Notes: a model not told the origin generated them from the letters alone. Positions 15,554 to 24,632 are shown, counted from the stretch's first letter. The stretch is 64,000 nt of DNA from Pseudomonadota bacterium (GCA_041395565.1 JAWLAI010000002.1:558001-622000); one strand, 5' to 3'. Made by a program: numbers and translations.

Positions 15554-17874
15554 TGAAACAGCTCCTTGAACCAGTCAACCGCCTCCGGCAGGTTGCCGAT
15601 GCCGCGCATACAGGGTGCGGGCTGGGTCGGTGCGCTGCCGCTGATAAACGGCAATTGTACGGCATCGGGGCAGCCGGCATCAGCCAGCAAACCGGTAGCC
15701 GGATCGATCCACTGATATTCGATGCCGTCGATCAGGGTCTGGTGCCAGCCCGAGTCGTTGAAGCCGGCGAACACATCGCGCCAGATGCGCAATGCCCCGG
15801 TGGAGCCGCTGAGACCGGTAGACTGATTGTCGTCGCGTCCCACCCAGACGACGCCGAGCCGGTCACCGGTGAAGCCGGCGAACCAGCTGTCGCGCAGGTC
15901 GTCGGTGGTACCGGTCTTGCCGGCGACATTGCGGTCCGCCGGCAGGGACTGGTAGACCGCCTGTCCGGTGCCTTCCCGCACCACGTAGAGCAGCGCGGTG
16001 GTGATCAGGTAGTCCGGTCCCGGTGAGATCGCCGCCTGGACATTGAGCGGATACCGCTGCAAAGGCGTCTTGTCCGCGGCGAGAACCGCCGTGATGGCGC
16101 GCAGCGGCGTGGCGAACCCGCCGTTGGCGAAGGTCTGGTACATGCGCGTCACCTGGTAGGGGGACATTTCAACGGCACCCAGCAGCAGCGACGGATAGGC
16201 ATTGAGACGCTGTTCCACCCCCAGCCGGCGCAGGGTGTTTATGACCTTGTCGATTCCCAGTGTCAGACCGAGGCGTGCCGTGCTGATGTTGTAGGAATGC
16301 GCCAGTGCCTGGTAGAGCGGCACCATGCCGTGATTCTGCTTGTCGTAGTTGGCGGGTTCCCAGGTATCACCGTTACGGGCGGTCCAGGTCAGCGGACTGT
16401 CATCGAGCAAGGTGGCCAGCGTATAGTGCTGCGGCTGTTCGAGCGCTGTCAGGTACACCGCGGGCTTGAGCAGCGAGCCTACCTGGCGGTAGGCATCCAG
16501 CGCCCGGTTGAAGCCCGCGAACTTGGGGTCGCGCCCACCCGCCATGGCCAGCACCTCGCCACTCTGGACCGAGGTCACGACCGCTGCGCCCTCCAGCTTG
16601 CCGCGCTCCATGCCAAGACCGCGCTCGAGTTCGTCCAGACGCCTGGACAGCACACGCTCGAGCTGCCACTGGGCCTGCGGATCCAGCGTGGTGAAGATGG
16701 TCAGGCCCTCCGAGGTGATGTCCTCGTCACGGTAATCGGACTGCAACTGGCGCCGCACCAGGTCCAGGAAGGCGGGAAACGCGTTGATCGCCTTGCGCCC
16801 TACCGAACCGACACCCAGCTTCTGGGACTTGGCGCGTGCGGCAGCCTCCTTGTCGATGAGCTTGAGTTCAGCCATCACGTCCAGCACCAGATTGCGCCGC
16901 GCACGCGCACGCTCGGGGTGTTTCCAGGGATTGTAATAGGAAGGCCCCTTTACCAGTCCGACCAGCAGCGCATACTGGTCGACCGTGAGCTCCGCGAGCG
17001 GCCGATCGAAATAGAAATAGCTGGCCAGACCGAAACCGTTGATGGAACGGCTGCCGTCCTGTGCCAGATAGACCTCGTTCAGGTAGGCCTCGAGGATCTC
17101 GTCCTTGCTGTAGTGCAACTCCAGCAGCAAGGCCATGATCGCCTCGTTGATCTTGCGCACCAGCGACCGTTCGCTGCTGAGGAAAAAGTTCTTCACCAGC
17201 TGCTGCGTCAGGGTACTGCCGCCCTGCACGACGCCGCCGGCACGCATGTTGACCCACAGTGCACGCAGGATGGCAAGCGGCGCGACGCCGTGATGCTGAT
17301 AGAAGCTGCGATCCTCGACGGCAATCAGCGCATTGATCAGCCCGACCGGCACCTGGGCGAGCTGCAGCAGCACCCGGTCCTCGTTGTGTGCGGGGTAGAA
17401 ACTGCCGACCAGTACCGGATCGAGCCGTGCCAGCGCGACGGCGCTGCCGCTGCTGCGGTCTGCTAGCTGCGCCACCGCCCCGCCCGCGAATGACACACGC
17501 AGGTTCCGGGACGGCTCCATACCGTCCCAGAAGGCGAACGGCCGGGTCATGATATGGAAGACCTCGCGGTTGCGCGAATACTGCCCGGGCTGCTGTGGTG
17601 AACGCACCGGTCGGTAATTCAGTGCGTTCAGTTCGCCGACCAGTTGCTCCGGTGTCAGTTCCTGACCAACATACAGATCGAGCGAACGGGCATACACCCG
17701 GGCCGGGAGCGACCAGCGCTTGCCGGTGAACTGCGCGTTAACGCGAATGTCCAGCCACGCGACATACGCCGCGCCCACCAGCAGTAAAGCCAGCGACAGC
17801 TTGAACCAGGGAAACGACTTGTGGCTGCGCTTGCGCCGGGACGACTTGCGCCGGCGCGGGCGACGTCGGGTCAT
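15550..17874 (-). CDS. mrcB: Penicillin-binding protein 1b (bifunctional transglycosylase/transpeptidase)
   Basis: A 774-aa class A PBP: a very basic cytoplasmic tail (TRRRPRRRKSSRRKRSHK), one membrane anchor (about residues 25-45), a UB2H-like region, a GT51 domain with catalytic Glu in AVEDRSFYQHHG and GGSTLTQQLVKNFFL, and a transpeptidase domain with GSLLKP (nucleophile Ser), SYN and KTGTTDD. It polymerises and crosslinks peptidoglycan at the inner membrane. ATG 17874 is chosen over GTG 17910 because an AAGG motif lies upstream and the basic tail follows. It is coupled to the LpoP-like gene. Confidence 0.96.
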   Translation of the reverse strand: MTRRRPRRRKSSRRKRSHKSFPWFKLSLALLLVGAAYVAWLDIRVNAQFTGKRWSLPARVYARSLDLYVGQELTPEQLVGELNALNYRPVRSPQQPGQYSRNREVFHIMTRPFAFWDGMEPSRNLRVSFAGGAVAQLADRSSGSAVALARLDPVLVGSFYPAHNEDRVLLQLAQVPVGLINALIAVEDRSFYQHHGVAPLAILRALWVNMRAGGVVQGGSTLTQQLVKNFFLSSERSLVRKINEAIMALLLELHYSKDEILEAYLNEVYLAQDGSRSINGFGLASYFYFDRPLAELTVDQYALLVGLVKGPSYYNPWKHPERARARRNLVLDVMAELKLIDKEAAARAKSQKLGVGSVGRKAINAFPAFLDLVRRQLQSDYRDEDITSEGLTIFTTLDPQAQWQLERVLSRRLDELERGLGMERGKLEGAAVVTSVQSGEVLAMAGGRDPKFAGFNRALDAYRQVGSLLKPAVYLTALEQPQHYTLATLLDDSPLTWTARNGDTWEPANYDKQNHGMVPLYQALAHSYNISTARLGLTLGIDKVINTLRRLGVEQRLNAYPSLLLGAVEMSPYQVTRMYQTFANGGFATPLRAITAVLAADKTPLQRYPLNVQAAISPGPDYLITTALLYVVREGTGQAVYQSLPADRNVAGKTGTTDDLRDSWFAGFTGDRLGVVWVGRDDNQSTGLSGSTGALRIWRDVFAGFNDSGWHQTLIDGIEYQWIDPATGLLADAGCPDAVQLPFISGSAPTQPAPCMRGIGNLPEAVDWFKELFQ

Positions 17875-18079
17875 GGAAAAGGGCCTTCGCTGGTCAGGAA
17901 CGCGGTGCACGCACCGCGATCACGGCAGAACGGAAGTGGGCTAGTTTAACCGATCCAGGCGGGTACGCCTATCGCCACCCCGCAGTGACACTGTGCCGGA
18001 TCGCCGCGCGCGTACGGCGCCCACTGCGGCTGCATTTACGCCGTCGATACGGCGTGTCGGCATCCGCGCGAACGTCTGA

Positions 18080-18835
18080 CTACTGACTGCCGAAGACCTT
18101 TTTGAGCAGATCGCTGGAACGGGCCAGCGGGTTCTGGCGTATGCGCTTTTCTTCCTCCGCCACCATCAGGAACAGGCCGTCGAGTGTCCTTTCGGTCACG
18201 TAGCCGTCCAGATCAGTGGCATCGCTGGACAGTAGGCTGGACAGACCGCCCGCCTTCGACACCATGTTCTTGTACGAGGAAGTGACGCCGGCGCGCGCCG
18301 TCGCTTCCGCCACGATGGGGCGCATCCTGGCGGTCAGCGTTTCCGCCGTGGTCCTGCGGAAATACTGCGTGGCGGCATCATTCGGGCCGGTCAGGATCCC
18401 GCGCGCATCGTCCAGCGTCATCTGCTGGATGGCGTCGCCGAACACCGCCGCGGCCTCGGGTACGGCACGCTCTGCCGCATGGTTCATCGATGCCACGAAT
18501 TCGTCCGCCAGTTTGTCCTGACGCAGGGTGCGCAGCGATTTCTCAACCCAGGCCAGGCTCTTCGGCATGGGTATCCGCACCCTGGCATCGTTGAGGAAGC
18601 CACCGTCCTTGCCGAGTTGTTCGACCGCGAATCGCGTACCCTGACTCAGCGCCTCCTTCAGGCCGGAGGCCGTCTCGGCCTCGCTCAGTGCACTGACGCC
18701 GCTCGTACCGGAACTCCCCTTGCCGGACATGCCTTCCTTCAGCGTTCCGAGCAGGTCCGAGAGCCCGGCGTGCAATGTGCTGCTGATCAGCAGCGCGGCA
18801 ACCAGGGTGGCTGGCAGATACGCTTTCTTATTCAT
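18080..18835 (-). CDS. Secreted DUF4197 protein
   Basis: A 251-aa protein with signal peptide (MNKKAYLPATLVAALLISSTLHA) and a DUF4197 domain: ALSEAETASGLKEALSQGTRFAVEQLGKDGGFLND, RIPMPKSLAWVEKSLR, GDAIQQMTLDDARGIL and ATQYFRRTTAETLTARMRPIV. The start at 18835 is fixed by the signal peptide and a GGAGGC motif. The function of DUF4197 is unknown; its members are periplasmic or exported proteins widespread in proteobacteria. It appears monocistronic. Confidence 0.9.
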   Translation of the reverse strand: MNKKAYLPATLVAALLISSTLHAGLSDLLGTLKEGMSGKGSSGTSGVSALSEAETASGLKEALSQGTRFAVEQLGKDGGFLNDARVRIPMPKSLAWVEKSLRTLRQDKLADEFVASMNHAAERAVPEAAAVFGDAIQQMTLDDARGILTGPNDAATQYFRRTTAETLTARMRPIVAEATARAGVTSSYKNMVSKAGGLSSLLSSDATDLDGYVTERTLDGLFLMVAEEEKRIRQNPLARSSDLLKKVFGSQ

Positions 18836-19127
18836 GGCATGCCTCCGCGAAACGGTGTTTTCAATCGATTCTGCCCTCCCGGCGGGGTCAGGATATGCAT
18901 CCGGATCCGGCGGAACCACAGGGCCACCCAGGAAGGTAGCACAAAACCGGCAGTCGGACAGGACCCGCCACCCTGGATACACCCGCCCTGCGCTGACCAG
19001 CGTCCTGGCTGCCACTGCGTTCATAGGCATCCGTCTGCCGTCAGACCGGGCCGAACACACCAGCTGTGAATCACGGGCTGAACTTGGGCACGCGCTGCGT
19101 GGCGGGATCGGGTAATCAAAAAAAACG
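18836..19127. other. Intergenic region upstream of DUF4197
   Basis: No gene supported. It leads the minus-strand DUF4197 gene and is followed by the terminator array of the VPLPA gene. No convincing promoter hexamers were picked out by eye. Confidence 0.4.
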
Positions 19128-19154
19128 CCCCTGGTTCGCGGAGCGTACCAGGGG
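19128..19154 (-). terminator. Intrinsic terminator 3 of the array
   Basis: CCCCTGGT (19128-19135) pairs with ACCAGGGG (19147-19154). On the minus strand the stem is followed by a run of eight T (19125 to 19118). It is the distal of three hairpins after the VPLPA-CTERM gene. Confidence 0.85.
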
Positions 19155-19199
19155 TTATTTACGGAGATGGAAACCTGTCTATTCACTTTCCGAAAAATC

Positions 19200-19226
19200 C
19201 CCCCGGTCGCAGCGCGGTGCCGGGGG
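19200..19226 (-). terminator. Intrinsic terminator 2 of the array
   Basis: CCCCCGG (19200-19206) pairs with CCGGGGG (19220-19226) across a 13-nt loop. On the minus strand it is followed by GGATTTTTCGG; on the plus strand by TTATTT, so it may act both ways. Confidence 0.75.
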
Positions 19227-19271
19227 TTATTTACGGAGATGGAAACCTGTCAATTCACCTTCCAAAAAATC

Positions 19272-19298
19272 CCCCCGGTCGCGATGCGGTCCCGGGGG
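19272..19298 (-). terminator. Intrinsic terminator 1 of the array
   Basis: CCCCCGG (19272-19278) pairs with CCGGGGG (19292-19298). On the minus strand it is followed by GGATTTTTTGG and lies 17 bp after the stop of the VPLPA-CTERM gene, making it the proximal terminator. Confidence 0.8.
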
Positions 19299-19314
19299 TT
19301 ATTTACGGAGTCGT

Positions 19315-19770
19315 TCAATCCTGTTTGCCCTTGCGATTGCGGCGACGCATGATGCTGGCCATACCGATCAGACCGCTACCGAACAGCCAAGCCGATGCCG
19401 GCAGGGGTACCACGGTATGATCATCGCCATGGTGATGATCACCATAATGATGATGACCGTGCATATCGCCCGGCGGGAAAGGCCCGCATTCACTGCCGTG
19501 CTCGGCGCAAATATCGCGACCGTGGCGAAAGCCGCCCATATGCCCGGAAAACCCGTCACCATGACCGTCGTCTTCATGGCCGTCATCGCCATCGTGCCCA
19601 TTCCAGCCACCCATGCCCTCATGGTTGCCCTTGCCCGGCCCGTCATGGCCACCGGCATCACCATAAGAGTCATCGAACACGTTGTGGATCATTGACCCGG
19701 AGCTGCTGCCTGACAGGGCTGTCAGCAGTAGGGCTGCGGAACAAGCTGTGATAATTTTCCTGACGTTCAT
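19315..19770 (-). CDS. His/Asp/Gly-rich exported protein with VPLPA-CTERM sorting signal
   Basis: A 151-aa protein with signal peptide (MNVRKIITACSAALLLTALSG), a low-complexity middle (about residues 30-118) very rich in His, Asp and Gly (for example NGHDGDDGHEDDGHGDG and DMHGHHHYGDHHHGDDH), and a C-terminal tripartite signal VPLPASAWLFGSGLIGM followed by RRRNRKGK. This is the VPLPA variant of PEP-CTERM signals processed by exosortase-type enzymes. The His/Asp content suggests divalent metal binding. No exosortase gene lies in the window. The gene ends in a triple terminator array. Confidence 0.85.
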   Translation of the reverse strand: MNVRKIITACSAALLLTALSGSSSGSMIHNVFDDSYGDAGGHDGPGKGNHEGMGGWNGHDGDDGHEDDGHGDGFSGHMGGFRHGRDICAEHGSECGPFPPGDMHGHHHYGDHHHGDDHTVVPLPASAWLFGSGLIGMASIMRRRNRKGKQD

Positions 19771-19815
19771 TGCCGTTGTCCTGGATGGTTTGTGTTGGTA
19801 TAAATCCTGTTCCGG

Positions 19816-20046
19816 CTAGCGCTGTTTTGCCGTGTGTACCAGCCGCAAAGGCCCGTTATCGTTTTCGGTCAAGTTGGCGGCTTCAGTGGTGTACGTTTCG
19901 CGCAATGCGCTCACCAGGCTGGTGTAACTGGTGAAAGGCTTGCCGTTACCCATACGGCCGACACGCTCGACAAGTCCCGCGATTTCTCCGGGTTGGCCAT
20001 TTTCCTGGGCTGTGTGCCGGTACACCCTGATGATGAAGCAATCCAT
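19816..20046 (-). CDS. Small conserved-looking protein of unknown function
   Basis: A 76-aa protein when started at ATG 20046 (MDCFIIRVYRHTAQENGQPG); an in-frame upstream ATG at 20100 would add 18 residues that look unlike protein and lacks a ribosome site. The beginning (FIIRVYRH...GLVERVG) resembles a group of small proteobacterial proteins of unknown function often found beside regulators (recollection, not searched). It lies 45 bp upstream of the VPLPA-CTERM gene on the same strand, so the two are probably one operon. Confidence 0.6.
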   Translation of the reverse strand: MDCFIIRVYRHTAQENGQPGEIAGLVERVGRMGNGKPFTSYTSLVSALRETYTTEAANLTENDNGPLRLVHTAKQR

Positions 20047-20100
20047 AGTCACGCCTGCTTGGTTATTATGTTTAAGTTGCCGGTTGCCTTTATTCAGCAT

Positions 20101-20723
20101 GGATAAACGTAACCTGGAGCGGCTTACAGATAACTTACAGATTCAAAATTTCACGCCGGCTTGAATGCGACTGCGGCGAAATCAACGGGTGTGGAAGCGC
20201 GCACTTGAATGATGCCATGCACACGGGATGATACCGGCGCGGTGCTGTCCGCGCCGTTGCAGGACCAGGACCTATCGTGGTATTGCCCGCAACCGCGACC
20301 GTGGCAATGCGGGATCGAGGCAAGGCGCGGCGCGTAGCAGCACCGCAGCGCTACGGGCACACCGCAATACAGCGGGAACCGAGATCACCCACCCGGGGAT
20401 TCGTCCGGATAACGCGCCCGGGGTGTTACGGGCTTGCACCTGCAGGACCACCACGCCACCGCCGTACCCCTTAGCGGGAAGAGGCTGTCGCTCTCGCACT
20501 TCTCTGCGCTGCGCGACACTCGGACAGACTCGGCAATTGCTCCAGGCACTGCTCTACCTCCTGTATCCCTGCAGTCGTGTCCAGCGCCGCGGGAGGCAGG
20601 AGCAGGTGAGTCCGCAGAGCGGTCGAGAGACTGGCCTGGGCCAAGCCGGGAGCGGCCGCCATACACCTTGCGTACAGCTTTACTGCACGCGACGGCGTAC
20701 CAGACGGGTTCTTGGAAAGGGGC
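20101..20723. other. Intergenic region between BTAD regulator and small gene
   Basis: About 620 bp without a convincing gene. Several short open frames exist on both strands but have arginine-rich, low-information translations. It may hold the promoter of the small-protein/VPLPA operon; no clear hexamers or hairpins were identified. Confidence 0.4.
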
Positions 20724-21551
20724 TCAGGCGCGCCGGGCCTGGCGGTCAAGCAGATTGCGGTAGAGCCGGTTGGTGTGCTCGGTCGGCTGCAGACCGAGTA
20801 CGACGGAGAGGACGTGGCGGCACTGACGGTAGGTCGCGATCGCCTCCGGTTCGCGCCCGGTCTGCTGCAGACAGAACATCAGGCGCTGGTAGAAGGTTTC
20901 GATCAGGTCATCGACCTCGATGCCCTTGCGGTAACACGCAACTGCCTTGTGGACCTGGCCACGGACTTCCCAGTAGTGGCCGAAGTCGAGCAGGCAATGC
21001 ACATACTTGTTGCGCAGGCGCTCCTGGATCGACACCATCCAGCAGGCTGCGTCGTCACGGGCAAGGAAATGACCCTGGTACATCCGCAACACGCTGCTCG
21101 CGAGCATGTCGAAGCGGCTGGCCGCGGTACCGTCCCCGGCGGGCCGGGTCATGAGCAGCCGTAACTCTGACAGATGGCGCTCGAAAGCCCAGGCATCGAC
21201 CCACACCTGTTCACTGTTGAGTGTGACACGACCGTCTTCCAGCAGCAGGAAATCGTCACGCCCGAGAAACTTGCGCAGCCGGTGCAGCGTGGTTTCGAAT
21301 GACTGCTGGGCCAGGTCGCCATCCTTGTCGGGCCAGAGAATGGCGGCGATGTTTGCGGCACCCACCTGGCGCCCGCCGCAAGCGATCAGTACCTTGAGTA
21401 GCAGGAGCGGCTTGCTTGGCGCCTTGCGGGTGTAGCGCAGCACAGTGCCTTCGCGTACCAGCGAAAAGCGGCCAAGTGTGTAGATCCTGAGTGATGTGCC
21501 TGCGGTTGCTTCGGCGACTTCACCTTCGATCTCAGGGTCGATTTCTGTCAT
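20724..21551 (-). CDS. BTAD-domain transcriptional regulator
   Basis: A 275-aa protein with an OmpR-like winged helix (about residues 20-110: LRIYTLGRFSLVREGTVLRYTRKAPSKP, LWPDKDGDLAQQSFETTLHRLRKFLG) followed by a bacterial transcriptional activator domain of TPR type (ERLRNKYVHCLLDFGHYWEV, AVACYRKGIEVDDLIETFYQRLMFCLQQTGREPEAI). It lacks the ATPase and long TPR regions of SARP/MalT-like relatives. ATG 21551 is preferred; an in-frame TTG at 21569 is the alternative. It may control the adjacent small-protein/VPLPA genes, which is inference from position. Confidence 0.85.
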   Translation of the reverse strand: MTEIDPEIEGEVAEATAGTSLRIYTLGRFSLVREGTVLRYTRKAPSKPLLLLKVLIACGGRQVGAANIAAILWPDKDGDLAQQSFETTLHRLRKFLGRDDFLLLEDGRVTLNSEQVWVDAWAFERHLSELRLLMTRPAGDGTAASRFDMLASSVLRMYQGHFLARDDAACWMVSIQERLRNKYVHCLLDFGHYWEVRGQVHKAVACYRKGIEVDDLIETFYQRLMFCLQQTGREPEAIATYRQCRHVLSVVLGLQPTEHTNRLYRNLLDRQARRA

Positions 21552-21968
21552 GAGTGTTGTTCTTCGCAATATGCACGCCTGCCCGGCGGCTTTTCACACC
21601 TTACACCTGAGAATATTTTGCAAAAAATATGCCGTACACATAACCCGTTGTATTAAATTACAAAAATGGATGGCGCCGAATTACGATGGATTTTTTTGTC
21701 AAATTTGCTGACGGCACCTCTGACGCCGCACAACGCTACTCTAAACAAAATACCAACAATTCAGCGAGTTGGAAGATTCAGACAAGAATTGTAAGAATGT
21801 TCGGAAAATCTGACACTTTCGTCAGCTTACCGGCAGTAGGTGGGACATTTCCAAACCCCACCCGTGCAGGCACTGCACCAGCACCTCAAGAGCCTGGGTC
21901 AATCCCACCATCGCAGGCAGGATACCGCTGCAATCGCCCGCCAGGGCACGGGGCGTGGATCCCGCAAC
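21552..21968. other. AT-rich intergenic region
   Basis: About 417 bp, clearly richer in A/T than its surroundings between roughly 21600 and 21840 (for example TTTTGCAAAAAATATGCC and TTACAAAAATGGATGG). It holds the upstream region of the BTAD gene and the 3' end of the subtilase transcript. A short hairpin CTGAC-n6-GTCAG followed by ATTTT on the minus strand near 21810-21827 could be a weak subtilase terminator. Confidence 0.5.
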
Positions 21969-24632
21969 TCACTGAACCGTGCCCGCCGGGCCGGGCGGGT
22001 TGCCATAGGCGTTGCGGAGGATGATGAAATCGAGCAGGCTGACACCCGCGTCACCGTTGAAATCCGCATGATCGGCCAGGCTGCCGGTACCCGGCGCTGA
22101 CTGCCCGTACACGCTGCGGAAGGCGATGAAATCGAGCAGATCGACCGTACCGCTGTTGTTCAGGTCGGCATCGCAGACGTTACCGAACCCGTCGCCATCG
22201 CTATCGCGCTGACTGTTACCGCCCGCATCGGGCAACAGGGGCCCGTTGGCAACGGCGCTGCAATTGTCCTGCACATCACGCACCCCGTCACCATCGCTGT
22301 CCGTCGCCAGCCAGGCATAGGCCGCCTGCACGTCGAGCAGGCCGTAGCCGTAATCCGCATCCGGGCCGCCGACACCGAGGTCCACGGCACTCTGCAGCAG
22401 CGCTGTCTCCAGATCGTCCACGGCGGTGTCGGGAAAGGCGCTGAGCAGCACGGCCATGGCGCCGGTTACGTGCGGCGCCGCGAACGAGGTGCCGGACACC
22501 GGTGCAATCCAAGGCTGGCCGCCGGCGACCGGATTGGCGGTGAACAGCGCCTCCCCCGGCGCGACCAGTTCCGGATATATCGTCGCATCGCAGGTGGCGG
22601 GACCCCGACCGCTGAAGCCGGAGATCTCCCGGTTGGCATTGACTGAACCGACCGCGTAGCCTCCGGGATTGTTCGCCGGGCTGATGCTGGTGGCCGGAGC
22701 CGGACCGGTATTGCCGGACGAAAAGACCACGGCGATCCCGGCCGCCCGCAGCGTCTGGATATCTACCTGGAATTCGGGCGAACAGACGTCCACCAGATTC
22801 TGCAGCCCCCAGGAGTTGTTGACCACGTCCGGCGCATCGTCAGTCAACGGGTCACCGTCGGGGTCGAGCAGCCACTGCAGGCCGGCATGGACATCGCTGA
22901 GCAGGGCGTCGCCGTTGTCATCGAAGATCTTGGCCGCGATCCAGCGGGCGCCCGGCGCCACGCCGATGGTGTTGCCACTGGCATCGCCGCCCAGCAGCAG
23001 GCCCAGGGTGCGCGTCCCGTGCCCTACGGCATCGAACGGTACCAGGGGGTGCTGGCCATGCGGATCGAACCAGCTGTTGCTGCCACCGCGCCAACGCGGC
23101 GCCAGGTCGGGATGGCCGGCGTCGACACCCGTATCCAGGCTGGCGACGATCACGCCCTGACCGAGGAAACCGCCGGCCCAGACCTCCGGCACATGGATGT
23201 CCACCAGATTCCATAACGGCGGCCCGGTCGGCGGCGCATCGCCCAGGATGGTACCGGTACCCTCAGCGTCAGCCAGGACCGCGTTGACCGGGGTGCCCAG
23301 GATCACGCTGAACGATTCATCCGCTTCCACAACGCCGTCGTCGATGATCGGCACCGCGATCGGCAGACTGGTCGTGCCGGCGGCGAAGACCAGTTGACCA
23401 CTCACCGCCACGTAATCGCTTGCAGCGAGTGCACTACCGTCCTGACTGGCATAGTCGACACTGGCGACGGCATCGATATCTCCGCTGCGGGTCACCAAGA
23501 ACACGGCACTGCCGGCCGGTTCGGTCACGTTCGCATCGCTGATCGACAGCACCGGCGTGTCGTTATCCAGGATCGTGGCCAGCGCCGAACCCTGCGCCAG
23601 GACGGCGCCGAAGGGACTGCTCAAGGCGAAGGTAAAGGTCTCGTCGCCTTCGGCCAGTGTATCCTCGGCGATCGGGACGTTTACGGTCTGCACCACGGCG
23701 CCGGCCAGGAAGGTCAACTGTCCCGCGACGGCCGTGTAGTCGCTGCCCGCCACGGCCGTGCCATCCTGAGTGGCGTAGCTCACGAGCACGATCGGCGCGG
23801 TGGAACCACTGCGCGTCACAGTGACCGCCATGCTGCCTGCCCCTTCATCGACGCTGATATCCGCCACGCTGAGCCGCGGGAAATCGTCATCGATGATGGT
23901 GGCGGTACCCGTGCCGTCCAACAGTGTCGCGTTGACCGGATTGGCAAGCACCACGCTGAAGGTCTCGTCGTTCTCGATCGCGCCGTCGTTAACGATCGGC
24001 ACGACGATGGCCCGGCTCGTTTCGCCGGGCTGGAAGGTAAGCACACCGCTGCCTGCCGTGTAATCCTGGATGCTGAACGCGGTGCCGTTGGCGGTGGCGT
24101 AGTCGACCGTCACGACGGCACCGGTGGGTGCTGACAGCGTCACCGTGAACACGGCGCTACCCGCGGCCTCGGTCACACTGACGTCGTTGATCGCCAGTTC
24201 CGGCACGGCGGCGGCAGCCGTCTGCAGGCTGATCCGCTCGTCCAGGCTGATCCGCGCAATACCGGGGAACCGTTCCAGCTGACGGATGGCGCGTGCAGGC
24301 AGCGTCATGGCAAGGCCGTTGATCAGCCACAACCGCCTGACAGCGCCAGCCCCCTGCGACCTGACCTGCGACTCCAGCAGCGCCTGGTCTGAACGTGCCT
24401 GCTGCTTGAGCGCGGTGACGAGCCGGTTACGGCGCAGGCCGCGATCGCGCTCGCGGAACTGGCTGAGATCGACCCGGTCCGCCAGGGTCACGATGATCGG
24501 ATAAGTGGTTTCCGACTGGCCCGCAGCGAGCACGGCCTGTAACTGCGGGTCGATGACCGCCGCGGCGTGCAGAGTGCCACTCCAGACACAGGCCAGGGCA
24601 AAGACTAGGTTATAAAGAGACAAGCGCCGCAT
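21969..24632 (-). CDS. Secreted subtilisin-like protease with Calx-beta and calcium-binding repeats
   Basis: An 887-aa exported S8 peptidase. In order: signal peptide (1-24), an I9-like prodomain (about 40-135), three Calx-beta repeats (about 145-250, 255-355, 360-465, each ending in an ATIIDDD/ATILDND/TILGD-type strand), then the catalytic domain with Asp500 (ASLDTGVDAGHPDL), His538 (DAVGHGTRTLG) and Ser715 (VSGTSFAAPHVTG), then thrombospondin-3-like DSDGDG repeats (about 778-823) and two dockerin-like calcium loops (DLNNSGTVDLLDFIAF and DFNGDAGVSLLDFIIL). It is probably an extracellular protease with many calcium sites. Calx-beta repeats between prodomain and catalytic domain are an unusual order. 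Confidence 0.93.
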   Translation of the reverse strand: MRRLSLYNLVFALACVWSGTLHAAAVIDPQLQAVLAAGQSETTYPIIVTLADRVDLSQFRERDRGLRRNRLVTALKQQARSDQALLESQVRSQGAGAVRRLWLINGLAMTLPARAIRQLERFPGIARISLDERISLQTAAAAVPELAINDVSVTEAAGSAVFTVTLSAPTGAVVTVDYATANGTAFSIQDYTAGSGVLTFQPGETSRAIVVPIVNDGAIENDETFSVVLANPVNATLLDGTGTATIIDDDFPRLSVADISVDEGAGSMAVTVTRSGSTAPIVLVSYATQDGTAVAGSDYTAVAGQLTFLAGAVVQTVNVPIAEDTLAEGDETFTFALSSPFGAVLAQGSALATILDNDTPVLSISDANVTEPAGSAVFLVTRSGDIDAVASVDYASQDGSALAASDYVAVSGQLVFAAGTTSLPIAVPIIDDGVVEADESFSVILGTPVNAVLADAEGTGTILGDAPPTGPPLWNLVDIHVPEVWAGGFLGQGVIVASLDTGVDAGHPDLAPRWRGGSNSWFDPHGQHPLVPFDAVGHGTRTLGLLLGGDASGNTIGVAPGARWIAAKIFDDNGDALLSDVHAGLQWLLDPDGDPLTDDAPDVVNNSWGLQNLVDVCSPEFQVDIQTLRAAGIAVVFSSGNTGPAPATSISPANNPGGYAVGSVNANREISGFSGRGPATCDATIYPELVAPGEALFTANPVAGGQPWIAPVSGTSFAAPHVTGAMAVLLSAFPDTAVDDLETALLQSAVDLGVGGPDADYGYGLLDVQAAYAWLATDSDGDGVRDVQDNCSAVANGPLLPDAGGNSQRDSDGDGFGNVCDADLNNSGTVDLLDFIAFRSVYGQSAPGTGSLADHADFNGDAGVSLLDFIILRNAYGNPPGPAGTVQ

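Larger units (their letters stand above)
19151..19310. repeat. 72-bp tandem repeat, two full copies and a 16-bp partial third
   Basis: Copy 1 is 19151-19222, copy 2 is 19223-19294 and copy 3 begins at 19295 and stops after GGGGTTATTTACGGAG. Copies 1 and 2 differ at seven positions of 72 by eye. Each full copy includes a GC-rich hairpin flanked by A/T runs, so the repeat multiplies a terminator. Confidence 0.9.

Noticed and set aside
19151..19310. 72-bp repeats considered as a CRISPR array
   Set aside because: Units are directly adjacent without variable spacers, there are only two full copies, and each contains a terminator hairpin; no cas genes nearby.
20471..20749. 92-codon minus-strand frame after the BTAD gene
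   Set aside because: It overlaps the end of the BTAD gene, has no clear ribosome site and a translation without recognisable features; kept as unexplained intergenic DNA.
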